Positions 50,399-60,018 of a stretch of 64,000 bases of DNA are shown here, in pieces (the stretch's first letter is position 1; each line of letters begins with the position of its first letter). Source of the stretch: CAIWAH01 sp964602595. Its GTDB lineage: Bacteria; Verrucomicrobiota; Verrucomicrobiia; Limisphaerales; UBA9464. The position numbers were made by a program, and so were the translations under genes. The stretch spans positions 124,001 through 188,000 of the forward strand of contig CAZRRO010000012.1 in the NCBI GenBank assembly GCA_964602595.1, in the 5' to 3' direction. The notes under the pieces are model-generated. The model searched no databases. It was not told the origin of the DNA and saw only the letters and a program-made list of their open reading frames with translations.

Positions 50399-51052
50399 CT
50401 ACAGCGCCATCCTGTGGGCGAACGCAAATTTCAGCAAGGAATGGCTGCCGCTGAGACCGAGTTTGTCGCCCATGCGGAACCGGTGATTCTCCACCGTGCG
50501 GGGGCTGACGCCGAGCCGGGCCGCGATTTCCTTGCTCGTCAGGTTTTCGGCGATTAGCCGCAGCACCCGCCGTTCGGATTCAGTCAGCAGATCCAACCCA
50601 GGTCGGTCTCGCCGGAGGGCTTCGGCCTGCTCCCGCCGCCGCAGCAGAAATCGCGCGGCGGACGGGCTCACGTAAGGTTCACCTGCGGCAACCTGGCGGA
50701 TGCACGTCACGAGTTCCTCCGCGGCGTTGTCCTTGAGCAGGAACCCCTGCACCCCGGCGTCCAGGGCGGCGTTGAAGATGGACTCGTCCTTGTGGCCGGT
50801 GAGCAGCACGAGCGCCACCGGAAGGTCCGCGGCGCGGATGGCCCGGGCCGCCTCGACGCCGTCGAGCTTGGGCATCTCGAAGTCCAGGACCACGACCTCC
50901 GGTATCAATTGGCCCGCCGCCGCCACGGCCTCTTCGCCGTTGGCCACCGCCTTGAGGAGTCGGAGTCCGTCCGCCTCGCCCACAACCTCCATCAGACCCT
51001 TCCGGAAGATCGGATGGTCATCGGCAATCAGGACGGTGATGGTTTCTGGCAT
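50399..51052 (-). CDS. NarL/FixJ-type response regulator
   Basis: A 217-residue regulator with an N-terminal receiver (acidic pair DD at 11-12, phospho-acceptor Asp57 in VVVLDFEMP, and Lys about 107 in FLLKDNAA) and a C-terminal LuxR-type helix-turn-helix (LLTESERRVLRLIAENLTSKEIAARLGVSPRTVENHRFRM). It overlaps the end of the histidine kinase gene by 25 bases, so kinase and regulator are a coupled pair with the regulator downstream. The target genes are unknown. Confidence 0.95.
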   Translation of the reverse strand: MPETITVLIADDHPIFRKGLMEVVGEADGLRLLKAVANGEEAVAAAGQLIPEVVVLDFEMPKLDGVEAARAIRAADLPVALVLLTGHKDESIFNAALDAGVQGFLLKDNAAEELVTCIRQVAAGEPYVSPSAARFLLRRREQAEALRRDRPGLDLLTESERRVLRLIAENLTSKEIAARLGVSPRTVENHRFRMGDKLGLSGSHSLLKFAFAHRMAL

Positions 51053-54000
51053 CGGTCGGGCGGCAACGGGATGACGGCGGTAAGCCTTGTCCCGCGCCCC
51101 GGGGCGGATTCAAGCGTAAGTTCGCCTCCCAGGATCCGTGCCCGTTCCTGCATGCTGCTCAACCCGAGCCCGCTTCGTTTCGCGCCGGCGCCAGATGCCG
51201 ACGGGGCCGGCGTGAATCCCTGGCCATCATCGCGCACCGTCAGCAGCAGCGTGGCGTGCTCGCGCCGGAGGCAAAGTTCGATGCGCGTCGCCTGCGCGTG
51301 CTTGAGGGCGTTGTTGATCGCCTCCTGGGCGATCCGGAACAGGTTGATCTCCAGCTCCGACGGAAGCGTGCCGTCCACCGGATCCACGGAGAAGATGATC
51401 GCCGATCCCCCGGCCTCGGCCAGCCGTTCGCCCAAGGCGACGAAGGCGCGCGTGAGTCCAAGCCGGTCCAATTCCGGCGGGCGCAGCGCATGACTGAGGG
51501 CGCGGACTTCCTCGAGCGCATTTTCGGCCGCCTCAGAAATCTCCCGGAGTTGTCGCGCCATCTTCTCGGGTGCCTGGCCGGGTTGCTGGCCCATCCATGC
51601 CCGATTCTTCACGACCAGCAGAGTCTGGCTGAGGCTGTCGTGGAGTTCGGACGCCAGCCGCCGGCGTTCCGCCTCCTGCGACTCGATGAGCAGGCGGGAA
51701 AGCCGCTGCTTCTCGTCGCGTTGGCGTTCCACCGCGCGTAGTCGCCAGCGGTAGCCGCCCCAGCCCAGCGCGAATACCGCCAGTAGCGGCGCCGCGCGGG
51801 CGGCCGGAGTCTGGAACCACGCTGGCAGGATCTCGATGCGCACGGCCAATTCCGGGTCGCTCCACCTGCCGCCGGGGTTGCGGGCCCGCACGCGGAAGGT
51901 GTAGTCGCCCGGTTCCAGCCCGGTATAGAAGACCGACTCTTGGCCTGGCGAATACTCGGCCCACGCTTCGTCCCGGCCCGTGAGCTGGAATTCGTAGGCC
52001 AGGGACTGCGGCGCGAGGAAATCCGCGGCGGCGAACTCGAATTCCAGGAACGTCGAGCGCGGCGGGAGCCGCAGCGGTCCGGCGGAGTTGACCCGCACCC
52101 GCTGTTTGCCGGCGGCTTCCCGCGGCCGGTTGATGGTCTGTCCGCGATTGCGGCGCGTCCGGTCGCTTTCGGCACCCTTCCCATCCGGTGGTCTTCCGCC
52201 CGGGCCATCACCATCGTCGGGCGGCCGGCCGCCGCCGGGTCCGTCCTCGGGAGGGCCTTCGCCCGGTCCGCCGCGGCGCTCCCGCTGGCCCCGTGGGGGC
52301 CGGTCCTCGCCGCCGCGCCCGCCGTCCGGCCCGCCGGGCCGGGGACCGCGCCGGCGCGGGCGATCGCCTGCAATGCTCAGGCGCCTTTCGGGCCGGGCTT
52401 CGCTGATGTTCGCCAGCCGCTCCCGGGGCACGGGCAGCCAGTGCCCGTTTGCCCCGAGTTCAAGCGGGCCGTTCGTCCACGACTCAGTGGGCAAGTCCAG
52501 CATGAGGCCGTGCAGGAGCACCCGTGGAGGGACCGGCGGGCTGGCGAATTGATCGAGGTTCACGACCGCCGCCCCTCGGCTGGTGGGAAACCACAGGCGT
52601 CCGCCGGCCACCAAGCCGGCGGGCTGGATCGTGCCGTTGAATTCGGTCGAACGCAGTCCATCCCGGACCGAATGGCTGGTGAACGTGACGCCCTTCCAGT
52701 CGCCGCGGTCCGCCGCCGCCTCCAATGCGTCGGCCGGCGCGTGAAAAATCCCGTTGCCGGACGTGAACCACAGCCGGCCGTGGCCGTCGTCGAGGATCTG
52801 GTGGATCGTGTTGTCCGGCAGGCCGTCCGCCGTCAGCGCCCGCGTGAACTTGCCCTCCCGGTGCCGAAACAGGCCCCGGTCCAGCGTGCCGATCCACAGC
52901 GAGCCGTTGGTGCGCGCGTGCAGCGTGACGACCGACTCCAGCGGCATGCCGTCGGGCGCGACCCAGTTGGTGGACACCCGGCCGTCGCGGATCAGGTTCA
53001 GGCCGTAGGAAGTGCCCACCCAGAGATTGCCCCGCGCGTCGTCAGCGATTGCGCGCACGTCGTCATGGCTCAATCCATTCGTGCCGCGGAAGACGGCCGT
53101 CTGCAATCCGTCCCGAAACACCAGCAACCCGTAACGCGTGCCGGCAAACACCTCGCCGTGGCGGCCGGCGGCCAACGCCCAGATCGGCGGACGTCCCAGG
53201 GTGTTGGTCACCCGCGTGAAGCGGCCGTCGGCGAAGCGATGGATGCCCTGGGTGCGGGTGCCCAGCCACAGGGTGTCGGCGACATCCACGTGAAGGCTGA
53301 AGATGAATTCGTCGGGCAAACCGTCGGCCCCGGTGAACCGCCGGATACCGCCGGCGTTGATCCGGTTCAGGCCCTTGGCAGTCGCCAGCCACAGGTCACC
53401 GTTGCCCGTGCGGGCGAGCGAGGTGACCTCGTCGTGGGACAGCCCTTCGGGTTCGCCCACGGCGGTGAATCGGGCACGCTTCAGTTGCACGAGTCCCTGG
53501 CCATCCGGCACGCACCACAGGCTCCCCTGGTGATCGCGCACGAGCGTGGAATGGCCGCGCTCGGAGAAGCCGCCGCCCACATTCATGCGGGTCCATTCGC
53601 CGCCGCGTCGGCGCAGGAGATCCCGGCTGGTGCCCAGCCAGAGCTCTCCGTCTTCGAACTCCGCGCCGCAGAAGACCGCCACGTCGGTCGGGATCAGCGG
53701 CACCGGGAAGGGCTCGACCGTGTCGCCCGCCACGCGGCAAAGGCCCTCCGTGGTCATGACCCAGACCGTGCCGGACGGACCGCTGAAAAGGCCGGTGAAG
53801 GCGTTGGCCCGCTTGGGCGGTGCGTAGGCCAGCTTCTGCCAGGTGCCGCGGCGCCAGCGCCAGACCGCGGCGCCCTCCACGCTCACGAAGACCGCCCCAT
53901 CCGCGGTTTCGAGCACGCCATTGACGTGCCGGACCCCGGCGGGCTGGCCGGGGAGACTCTCGAAACGCTCCCCGAGCCGGCGGAAAACCCCGCCGCCATC

Positions 54001-54498
54001 CGTGCCCACCCAGAGCGTTCCGGTCGGCCCGAGGCTGATGGTGCGGGCGAGTTCGTTGCTCAGGCCGGCGGACGGTCCGAAGCGGCGGAACTCCGGTCCC
54101 CGCTTGGCCACGACGCCCGCCCCGGCCGTGGCGATCCACAGCGTGCCGTCAGAATCTTCCACCACCTGGTTCACCCGGCCTTGCGCGAGCGCGGGCGTGG
54201 TCCGGCGGCGATAGGACACCCATTCGCGGCCATCGAAGCTCACGAGGCTGTCGTCGGTGCCCAGCCAGAGCTGACGGTCGTGGGACTGCGTGATCGTGGT
54301 GATCGCCTGGGTTGGCAGGCCGTCCTCGTCGGTCCACCGCCGGACGGTGTAATCGAGCTCCAGTGGCTCGGCTAGAACCGCCGGCCCCACCGCGAGCGCC
54401 AGCAACAGCCGGACCCACGCGCGCAGTCGTGGCCACCAATGGCAGGTCGGAGCGGAGATCACGGAGTGAGGAAAACCGATGCGTGCGGACGGCGACAC
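51028..54498 (-). CDS. Hybrid-type sensor histidine kinase with Reg_prop propeller and Y_Y_Y domain
   Basis: A 1156-residue membrane sensor. After a signal/anchor (LLLALAVGPAVLA) comes a long periplasmic propeller of Reg_prop repeats (DSDGTLWIATAGAGVV, DARGNLWVGTSYGL), then a Y_Y_Y domain (LEFEFAAADFLAP, SLAYEFQLTGRDEAWAEY), one membrane helix (AAPLLAVFALGWGGY), a HisKA_3 dimerisation domain with His about 952 in ELHDSLSQ, and a HATPase (DDGQGF, GLGLSSMQERA). Residues about 707-784, before Y_Y_Y, are an unusually long Gly/Pro/Arg/Asp-rich segment. Such sensors in Bacteroidota respond to polysaccharide fragments; the ligand here is unknown. Start uncertain: it opens with GTG. Confidence 0.92.
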   Translation of the reverse strand: MSPSARIGFPHSVISAPTCHWWPRLRAWVRLLLALAVGPAVLAEPLELDYTVRRWTDEDGLPTQAITTITQSHDRQLWLGTDDSLVSFDGREWVSYRRRTTPALAQGRVNQVVEDSDGTLWIATAGAGVVAKRGPEFRRFGPSAGLSNELARTISLGPTGTLWVGTDGGGVFRRLGERFESLPGQPAGVRHVNGVLETADGAVFVSVEGAAVWRWRRGTWQKLAYAPPKRANAFTGLFSGPSGTVWVMTTEGLCRVAGDTVEPFPVPLIPTDVAVFCGAEFEDGELWLGTSRDLLRRRGGEWTRMNVGGGFSERGHSTLVRDHQGSLWCVPDGQGLVQLKRARFTAVGEPEGLSHDEVTSLARTGNGDLWLATAKGLNRINAGGIRRFTGADGLPDEFIFSLHVDVADTLWLGTRTQGIHRFADGRFTRVTNTLGRPPIWALAAGRHGEVFAGTRYGLLVFRDGLQTAVFRGTNGLSHDDVRAIADDARGNLWVGTSYGLNLIRDGRVSTNWVAPDGMPLESVVTLHARTNGSLWIGTLDRGLFRHREGKFTRALTADGLPDNTIHQILDDGHGRLWFTSGNGIFHAPADALEAAADRGDWKGVTFTSHSVRDGLRSTEFNGTIQPAGLVAGGRLWFPTSRGAAVVNLDQFASPPVPPRVLLHGLMLDLPTESWTNGPLELGANGHWLPVPRERLANISEARPERRLSIAGDRPRRRGPRPGGPDGGRGGEDRPPRGQRERRGGPGEGPPEDGPGGGRPPDDGDGPGGRPPDGKGAESDRTRRNRGQTINRPREAAGKQRVRVNSAGPLRLPPRSTFLEFEFAAADFLAPQSLAYEFQLTGRDEAWAEYSPGQESVFYTGLEPGDYTFRVRARNPGGRWSDPELAVRIEILPAWFQTPAARAAPLLAVFALGWGGYRWRLRAVERQRDEKQRLSRLLIESQEAERRRLASELHDSLSQTLLVVKNRAWMGQQPGQAPEKMARQLREISEAAENALEEVRALSHALRPPELDRLGLTRAFVALGERLAEAGGSAIIFSVDPVDGTLPSELEINLFRIAQEAINNALKHAQATRIELCLRREHATLLLTVRDDGQGFTPAPSASGAGAKRSGLGLSSMQERARILGGELTLESAPGRGTRLTAVIPLPPDRCQKPSPS

Positions 54499-54553
54499 CA
54501 GAAATTCACGGGCAGCGGGTCCGGTGCCGCCCCAGGAGAGGCCCGCCCCCGGT

Positions 54554-55195
54554 TCAATCCCGGCGACGGGCCCGCCCCCAGCCCCAAAACACCATCGTTC
54601 CTACGGCCCCGATCGCCGCCCAAGTGCCAGCTTCCGGCACTGCGGACAGGCCGTTGTCTCCCACCAGCGTCAGAGTCCAACGGTGCAGGCGCATCTGCCC
54701 CGCGGCTTCGAGGTCCGCCACGTTGAAACGCCAGTCGGCATTCCCGCCGAGGCCGCCGAACGCGCCGTCCAACGACTGGGCGCCCTGGAAATTGCCGGTC
54801 AGCACGCCGCTCACCAGCGTCGCGGTCTGAAGGCTCGTCGCGGCGTCGTCCCGCACGGTGACCGACCAGCCGTCGTGAAAGCTGGCCACCTGGTTCAGCA
54901 GCACGGCCGCGGGGTCCGTGATCGCCGGCGGGACGTTGACCGGACTTCGCAGCAAAGACGCGAACATGTCGTGCGCGAAGCCGGTGCCCACGGGGTCGCC
55001 CGTAAGCTCGAAGGACACACGGACGGACTGGAGTGACACGATGGTCGAGCCGGTGACGCTCGCCAGGAACGGCGTGGCCACGGGATTGTTGTCGGTGATC
55101 AGGGCGGCCGGCGTGAACGGATAGTTTTCGGTGATCTGCGCGGCCTGCGCGGCGTGGGCGGCGAGCAGAGTGGCGGCGGTGATGAGCAGTTTCAT
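54554..55195 (-). CDS. Exported PEP-CTERM-like protein
   Basis: A 213-residue protein with a signal peptide (LLITAATLLAAHAAQA), a beta-rich middle domain that resembles a P-type domain (SVRVSFELTGDPVGTGFAHDMFASLLRSP) and a C-terminal sorting-type tail: VPEAGTWAA, a hydrophobic helix, and a basic RARRRD end. This is the PEP-CTERM layout recognised by exosortases, one of which lies at 32248-33900. The motif is VPEA rather than the usual VPEP. Its stop lies 55 bases before the histidine kinase start on the same strand. Confidence 0.8.
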   Translation of the reverse strand: MKLLITAATLLAAHAAQAAQITENYPFTPAALITDNNPVATPFLASVTGSTIVSLQSVRVSFELTGDPVGTGFAHDMFASLLRSPVNVPPAITDPAAVLLNQVASFHDGWSVTVRDDAATSLQTATLVSGVLTGNFQGAQSLDGAFGGLGGNADWRFNVADLEAAGQMRLHRWTLTLVGDNGLSAVPEAGTWAAIGAVGTMVFWGWGRARRRD

Positions 55196-55300
55196 CGGAG
55201 GGCAGTTTTCAGGGTTCAATGATCAAAGGCAGGGCGTCCACAGACTCCACGGATTGCGCGGATGGGAGGGCGAAGGCCCCGGCACCGGGAACCGCTCCTG

Positions 55301-55330
55301 AATCTGCGAAATCTGCGTCATCTGCGGATC
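55301..55330. repeat. Short ATCTGCG-type repeat
   Basis: Imperfect repeats of AATCTGCG, ATCTGCGT and ATCTGCGG fill most of this 30-base stretch in the gap before the giant secreted protein. Tracts of this kind are typical of intergenic sequence in this group (from memory). Confidence 0.55.
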
Positions 55331-55341
55331 GGTTTCGGAGC

Positions 55342-58300
55342 TCACGGGGTCCCTACGGCACGGTAGAGGCGCATGGGCGAATTCGGGTTCGCGTCGGTGT
55401 GGGTGAACACGCCGTTGGGCGCCGCGGTGTGGATGGCCGGCGTGGCGTCCTGCCAGTCACCGGGAAGTTCCCGGAACTGCACCCGGTAAGTCCGGCCTGG
55501 CACCCCGAGGAACGTCACCACGATGTCGTCACCCACGACGGCGATCACGGCGTGGTTCGGACCGGAGGTGGATGCGGGCGAAGTTTCGTTCACGGTCACC
55601 AGGCCGGTGACGGTGTGGCCGCCCGGCCCATCACTCAGCGTGTAGGTGAAACTGCCGTGGCCCGAGGTGGTCGTCGGGGCGGTGTAGAGGGCAAAGGCGC
55701 CGGCCACGATCACCGTGGCGCCGGGCGGTTGGGCGTCGCCCACGGCGATTACGGTGAGCGAATCCCCGTCCGCGTCCGAGTCGTTCCCGAGCAGCGCCGA
55801 GAGGAGGACCTTCGCGGTGCGGGTCGTGTCGGCGCGGTCCAGCGTGTCGGCCGCCGCCATCGGCGCAGCGTTTTCAGCCACATCCGTCACGGTGATGGTG
55901 AACTGCTGCTCGTGGAACAGCCCGCCGTCGTCCGTGGCGCGCACGCGGATGTGGTAGCTGTCCTTCACCTCGAAGTTGAAGCTGGCGGCGGTCTGGAGCG
56001 CCTCGCCGGCGAGGCTGAAACTGGCGTTGTCATCGCTGCCCTCGCCCGGGACGAGCGTGAAGGCGGCGGCGCCGATGGCGTCCACATCCGACGCCGTGAA
56101 GGTGCCCACGAGCGTCCCGGCAGGCCGGTTTTCCGCCACGCTGCCGGTGCTCAGGGTGATGTCGGTGGGCGGGTTGTTGCTCACCGTCACGGTGAAGGTC
56201 GCGGTGCTGCTGTGGCCGCGCGTGTCGCTGGCCGTGCAGGTCACCGTGGTCGTGCCGAGGGGGAAGGTGCTTCCGCTCGCCGGCACGCAGGTGACCGTCC
56301 GTGCCCCGTCCACGAGGTCGCTCGCCGTCGGGCTGGAGAAGGTCACCACCGCCCCGGCCGCGCTCGTTGCCGCCACGGTGAGGTCCGCCGGCACGCCGCT
56401 GATCGCGGGCGGGGTCGTGTCCTGCACGGTCACGGTGAAGCTGCCCGTGCCCGTGAGGTTCGCTGCGTCCGTGGCGGTGAGCGTCACCGGGGTTGTGCCG
56501 AGGGGAAAGGTCGTCCCGCTGTTCGGCGAGTAAGTCAGCGAGGTCACCCCGATGTTGTCGCCTGCGCTGCCGGCGGCGTAGGTCACCACGGCTCCGCTGG
56601 CGCCCGTTGCCTCGACCGGGCCCACGTTGGCGTGCGCGGCCACCACCGGGGCGTCGTTGTCCGTCACCGCCACGGTGATCGTGCCCGTGGCGGTGCCGCC
56701 GAAGCCGTCACTCACCGTGTAGGTGAAGCTGGCGTTGCCCGTGAAGCCGCTGGCCGGCGTGAAGGTCACGCGCGTGCCGGTGAAGCCGTTCACCGCCAGC
56801 CCGCTCACCGCAGTCGCCGCGTTGATCACCACCGGGTCGCCGTCCGCATCCGTGGCGGGAAAGGTTACCGGGTGGGTCTGCGGGTCGCCGGTCGTGCCGG
56901 CCGTCGTTGCGTTGGGCGCGGTCGGGGCCGTGTTGGCCGTGGTGAAGGTTGCGTCGCTGCCGTAGGCCGTGCCTGCGGTGTTCGCCCCCACCACGCGGAA
57001 GTGATACGTCGTGTGCGCCACCAGCCCGCTGAGTGCCACGCTCACGTTCTGCGCGCTCGTGCCGTCATTGGGCGAAAGGGTCACGCTCGCCGTGCTGCCA
57101 TAGCTGGTGTCCGGGCCGTATTCAAAGGAGACGGTGGTGGCCAGGCCGTGCGGGTTCACCGTGCCATTGAGGGTTGCGGAAGTGCTTGTGATGGCCGTGG
57201 CGTCGGCCGTGAAGACGCCCGGCACGGGGTATTGGAACTCCACCGCGCCGATGTCCACGTGGGGTCCGGACAACCGTGGAAAACCGTCGCCGCGCTGGTC
57301 GGTGGCGAACGGGCTGGCGGCGGTGTCGTTGCCCGCGTCAATGGCGGGGGAGCCGGTCAGGGGCGGCATGGTCTGCGTCGGCCCGCCGTAGTTGCCGAGC
57401 GGGGCGAGGAGCGCGTTCGCATCCACGAGATTGTTCGCACCGGAGACAGTAATGCCCGGCGTATTCCAAATATTCGCACCGCCAGTCCATGACGAATTGC
57501 CGCAGACGATGGAGTTCTTCAGGTTCAGGGAGTTGCCGTTGTAAATGCCGCCGCCGTAACCGTAGCCGACGCCACCCGCACCGACGGTGGCGCCGTTGTT
57601 GGCCAAAGTGCATTGACTGACGGTCAACGTGCCGCTGTTGGCGATGCCACCGCCGAAGCCACTGCCGCCGATGCCGCCGCCGCCGATGCCGCCGCCGCCG
57701 CCGGTGGCGCTGTTGCTAACCAAAGTGCATTGATTGACGGTCAACGTGCCGCTGTTGAAAATGCCGCCGCCGCTGCTCCAGCCGCCGTCACCGGCGTTGC
57801 CGAAGCCGCTGCCGATGCCGCCATTGCCGCCTTTGGCGGTATTGCCCGTCAAAGTGCAGTGATTGGCTGTTAACTTGCCGTTATTGAAAACGCCGCCGCC
57901 GTAACCGACACGGCCGGTGAGACCGAACGAGCCGGCTACGTCACCGAGACCGCCGGTAACTTTATTGTTGGCCAAAGTGCAGTAATTGAGCGTCAACGTG
58001 CCGCTGTTGAAAATGCCGCCGCCGTAGCCGTCGGTGTTGTAGGGGGCGACGGTGTGGCCATTGGCGAGCGTCAGCGAGTTCAGCGCCATGGTTATGCCCC
58101 TGTTCACCGTGAAGATGCGTGAGGTGTTATTCGCATCAATGTGGATGCCGTTCGCGAGCGAGGAAGCGTCAATGGACAGGTTCTTGTTCACCACAATCTG
58201 CCCACTGGTCAGGAGGATGGTCTGCCCGGAAAGCGTGTCGGTGAAGGTAATGGTGGCGCCGGGAATTGCATCCAACACCGCCTGCCGCAGCGAGCCGGGA

Positions 58301-60018
58301 CCGCTGTCGTTGGCGTTCAGCACCGTCGGCGGGACCACCGGCGAGCCAAAGACGACATCGTCGCCGTAGGAAATTCCCCCCGCATTCCAGGCCACTATCC
58401 GGTAATGGTTGGCGCTGCCGGGCGTGAAGCCAGAAATCGTGTGGCTCACCGCCATGCTGAGATTTCCCGACGCCAGCGCATTGGTGGGCGTAAACGAGCC
58501 GTAGTTGGTGTTGGGGCCGTATTCGAAACAGTAAGCGGTCGACCCGCTATTCGGATTGACGGTGCCCTGGAGCGTTGCGGTGTTAATGGTCACTCCGGTG
58601 GGCGCGACGGTTGTGACCGTCGGCGCAATCGCTGCCGTGCGGCCACTGATAGAAAAGGTGAAGGAAGGCATGTCCGGGCTGCTGTTCGGGATGGTGACCA
58701 CAGCGCCATCCAAGCCCGACACGCCCGCCAGATAGGTGATCTCCAGCGAGGCGCTGCCGCCCGCCGGGATGCTGGCCGCCGGGGAGGTGGTGATACTGAA
58801 CTGCCCCGCGTCCGCGCCCGTCAGCGTCACTGTGCCGACCGTCAGTGCCGTGGTCGGATTCGGATTCTGCAGCGTGAAGGTGCGCGTGACGGGCGTGCCC
58901 ACCGGGGTATAGCCGTAGGCGGTGTCGTCGGCGCTGTCCGGCGTGGTGTCGCCGCTGGCGATGATGGTCTGATTTCCCACCACCAAGAGGCTGGTCCCGT
59001 TCTCCTGCGCGTAGAGCGCCGCCACCTCGCTCTCGCTCAGCGCCCGATTGTAGATGCGGGCGTCATCCAGGCTGCCGGCGAAGTATTCGCCCTGCTGCTG
59101 GGCATTCACGGCGAGGAAAAAGGGCTGCGTGCCGTCGGTGGCGAGCGTCTTCGTCCACGACGAGACGGGAGTCGTCAGCTTCACGCCATCCATGAACACC
59201 TTGCCCACATTCGAGCCGTAGGTGATCACGCAGTGATGCCAGACCGCGCCCGCAAGCGAGGCCGTGGTGTAGCCCTGATCATTGTTCTCGCCGATGAAGG
59301 CCGGTGCCGTGGCGTTGAAGAAGAGCAGGGAGAATCGCTGGTTCGATGCGCGTGCACCGAGGGCGAAGAGGTTGCCCGAGGCGGTGGTGGAGGCGGTTTT
59401 GAACCAGACCGACACCGTGCGGTCGGCATTGGCGCTGGGCCAGCCGGGCGTGCCGGCGGCGGCAGAGATAAAGTGCGACGCACCATTGAAGCTGTAGGCC
59501 GAGGAAGCCTGGCTGAAGCGATCCGTCGTGGTGGTGGCGCCCGAGACCGTGCCGTGGCGGACGAAGGCGGTGCTGTCGTTCGCATTTCCGCTCAACGGGT
59601 AATAGCCCACGAGCCCCTTCCACACGCCCGCCGGCACGCCCGTGAGCGCCAACGCCGCCACCGAACTCGTCACCGAGCCGCCCGCATCCGTTACCACCAC
59701 CGTGTAGTCGCCGATCTGCCACGGCTGCACGCCGGTGATGCTGTAACTCGCCCCCGTCGCCGAAGGAATCGCCAGCCCCTCCTTCCGCCACTGGTAGCTC
59801 AGCGCGCCGGAGGAAACCGTCGCCGCCACTGAAAGCGTCACATTCGCCCCCTGGGTCACTGTCTGAGACGCAGGCTGGGAAGTGATCGTCGGTGCGGCGA
59901 AAGCGACTGGCGCGGTGAGGTGGAGGCATAGCACCAGCGCGGCCAGGAACAGGACCTTGAGGCGGCGACTGGAGGACATTGGGCGGAGGGCTATGGGCTT
60001 TGCGTTAATGGCGGTCAT
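55342..60018 (-). CDS. Giant secreted multidomain protein (LamG, beta-helix, HYR and cadherin-like repeats)
   Basis: A 1558-residue exported protein. A signal peptide (VLFLAALVLCLHLTAPVAFA) precedes an Ig-like domain, then a LamG/concanavalin domain (about residues 131-340), a choice-of-anchor domain, a fibronectin-like segment, a parallel beta-helix of SGTLTLNYCTLANN-type repeats (about 570-870), another fibronectin-like segment, tandem HYR and cadherin-like domains (about 970-1440), and a C-terminal tail ending MRLYRAVGTP. The order suggests a surface adhesin or glycan-binding protein. The start ATG overlaps the stop of the receiver gene by ATGA, which fixes it. A second in-frame ATG 13 codons later is possible. 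Confidence 0.88.
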   Translation of the reverse strand: MTAINAKPIALRPMSSSRRLKVLFLAALVLCLHLTAPVAFAAPTITSQPASQTVTQGANVTLSVAATVSSGALSYQWRKEGLAIPSATGASYSITGVQPWQIGDYTVVVTDAGGSVTSSVAALALTGVPAGVWKGLVGYYPLSGNANDSTAFVRHGTVSGATTTTDRFSQASSAYSFNGASHFISAAAGTPGWPSANADRTVSVWFKTASTTASGNLFALGARASNQRFSLLFFNATAPAFIGENNDQGYTTASLAGAVWHHCVITYGSNVGKVFMDGVKLTTPVSSWTKTLATDGTQPFFLAVNAQQQGEYFAGSLDDARIYNRALSESEVAALYAQENGTSLLVVGNQTIIASGDTTPDSADDTAYGYTPVGTPVTRTFTLQNPNPTTALTVGTVTLTGADAGQFSITTSPAASIPAGGSASLEITYLAGVSGLDGAVVTIPNSSPDMPSFTFSISGRTAAIAPTVTTVAPTGVTINTATLQGTVNPNSGSTAYCFEYGPNTNYGSFTPTNALASGNLSMAVSHTISGFTPGSANHYRIVAWNAGGISYGDDVVFGSPVVPPTVLNANDSGPGSLRQAVLDAIPGATITFTDTLSGQTILLTSGQIVVNKNLSIDASSLANGIHIDANNTSRIFTVNRGITMALNSLTLANGHTVAPYNTDGYGGGIFNSGTLTLNYCTLANNKVTGGLGDVAGSFGLTGRVGYGGGVFNNGKLTANHCTLTGNTAKGGNGGIGSGFGNAGDGGWSSGGGIFNSGTLTVNQCTLVSNSATGGGGGIGGGGIGGSGFGGGIANSGTLTVSQCTLANNGATVGAGGVGYGYGGGIYNGNSLNLKNSIVCGNSSWTGGANIWNTPGITVSGANNLVDANALLAPLGNYGGPTQTMPPLTGSPAIDAGNDTAASPFATDQRGDGFPRLSGPHVDIGAVEFQYPVPGVFTADATAITSTSATLNGTVNPHGLATTVSFEYGPDTSYGSTASVTLSPNDGTSAQNVSVALSGLVAHTTYHFRVVGANTAGTAYGSDATFTTANTAPTAPNATTAGTTGDPQTHPVTFPATDADGDPVVINAATAVSGLAVNGFTGTRVTFTPASGFTGNASFTYTVSDGFGGTATGTITVAVTDNDAPVVAAHANVGPVEATGASGAVVTYAAGSAGDNIGVTSLTYSPNSGTTFPLGTTPVTLTATDAANLTGTGSFTVTVQDTTPPAISGVPADLTVAATSAAGAVVTFSSPTASDLVDGARTVTCVPASGSTFPLGTTTVTCTASDTRGHSSTATFTVTVSNNPPTDITLSTGSVAENRPAGTLVGTFTASDVDAIGAAAFTLVPGEGSDDNASFSLAGEALQTAASFNFEVKDSYHIRVRATDDGGLFHEQQFTITVTDVAENAAPMAAADTLDRADTTRTAKVLLSALLGNDSDADGDSLTVIAVGDAQPPGATVIVAGAFALYTAPTTTSGHGSFTYTLSDGPGGHTVTGLVTVNETSPASTSGPNHAVIAVVGDDIVVTFLGVPGRTYRVQFRELPGDWQDATPAIHTAAPNGVFTHTDANPNSPMRLYRAVGTP

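Noticed and set aside
57600..58000. Regularly spaced CCAAAGTGCA(T/G)TGA-like units suggestive of a CRISPR array
   Set aside because: The spacing follows the strand repeats of the beta-helix, the frame is open throughout, and there are no cas genes.
51940..59832. Long plus-strand frames opposite the histidine kinase and the giant secreted protein
   Set aside because: Same cause: high third-position GC leaves the complementary frame free of stops. The minus-strand genes have clear domains.
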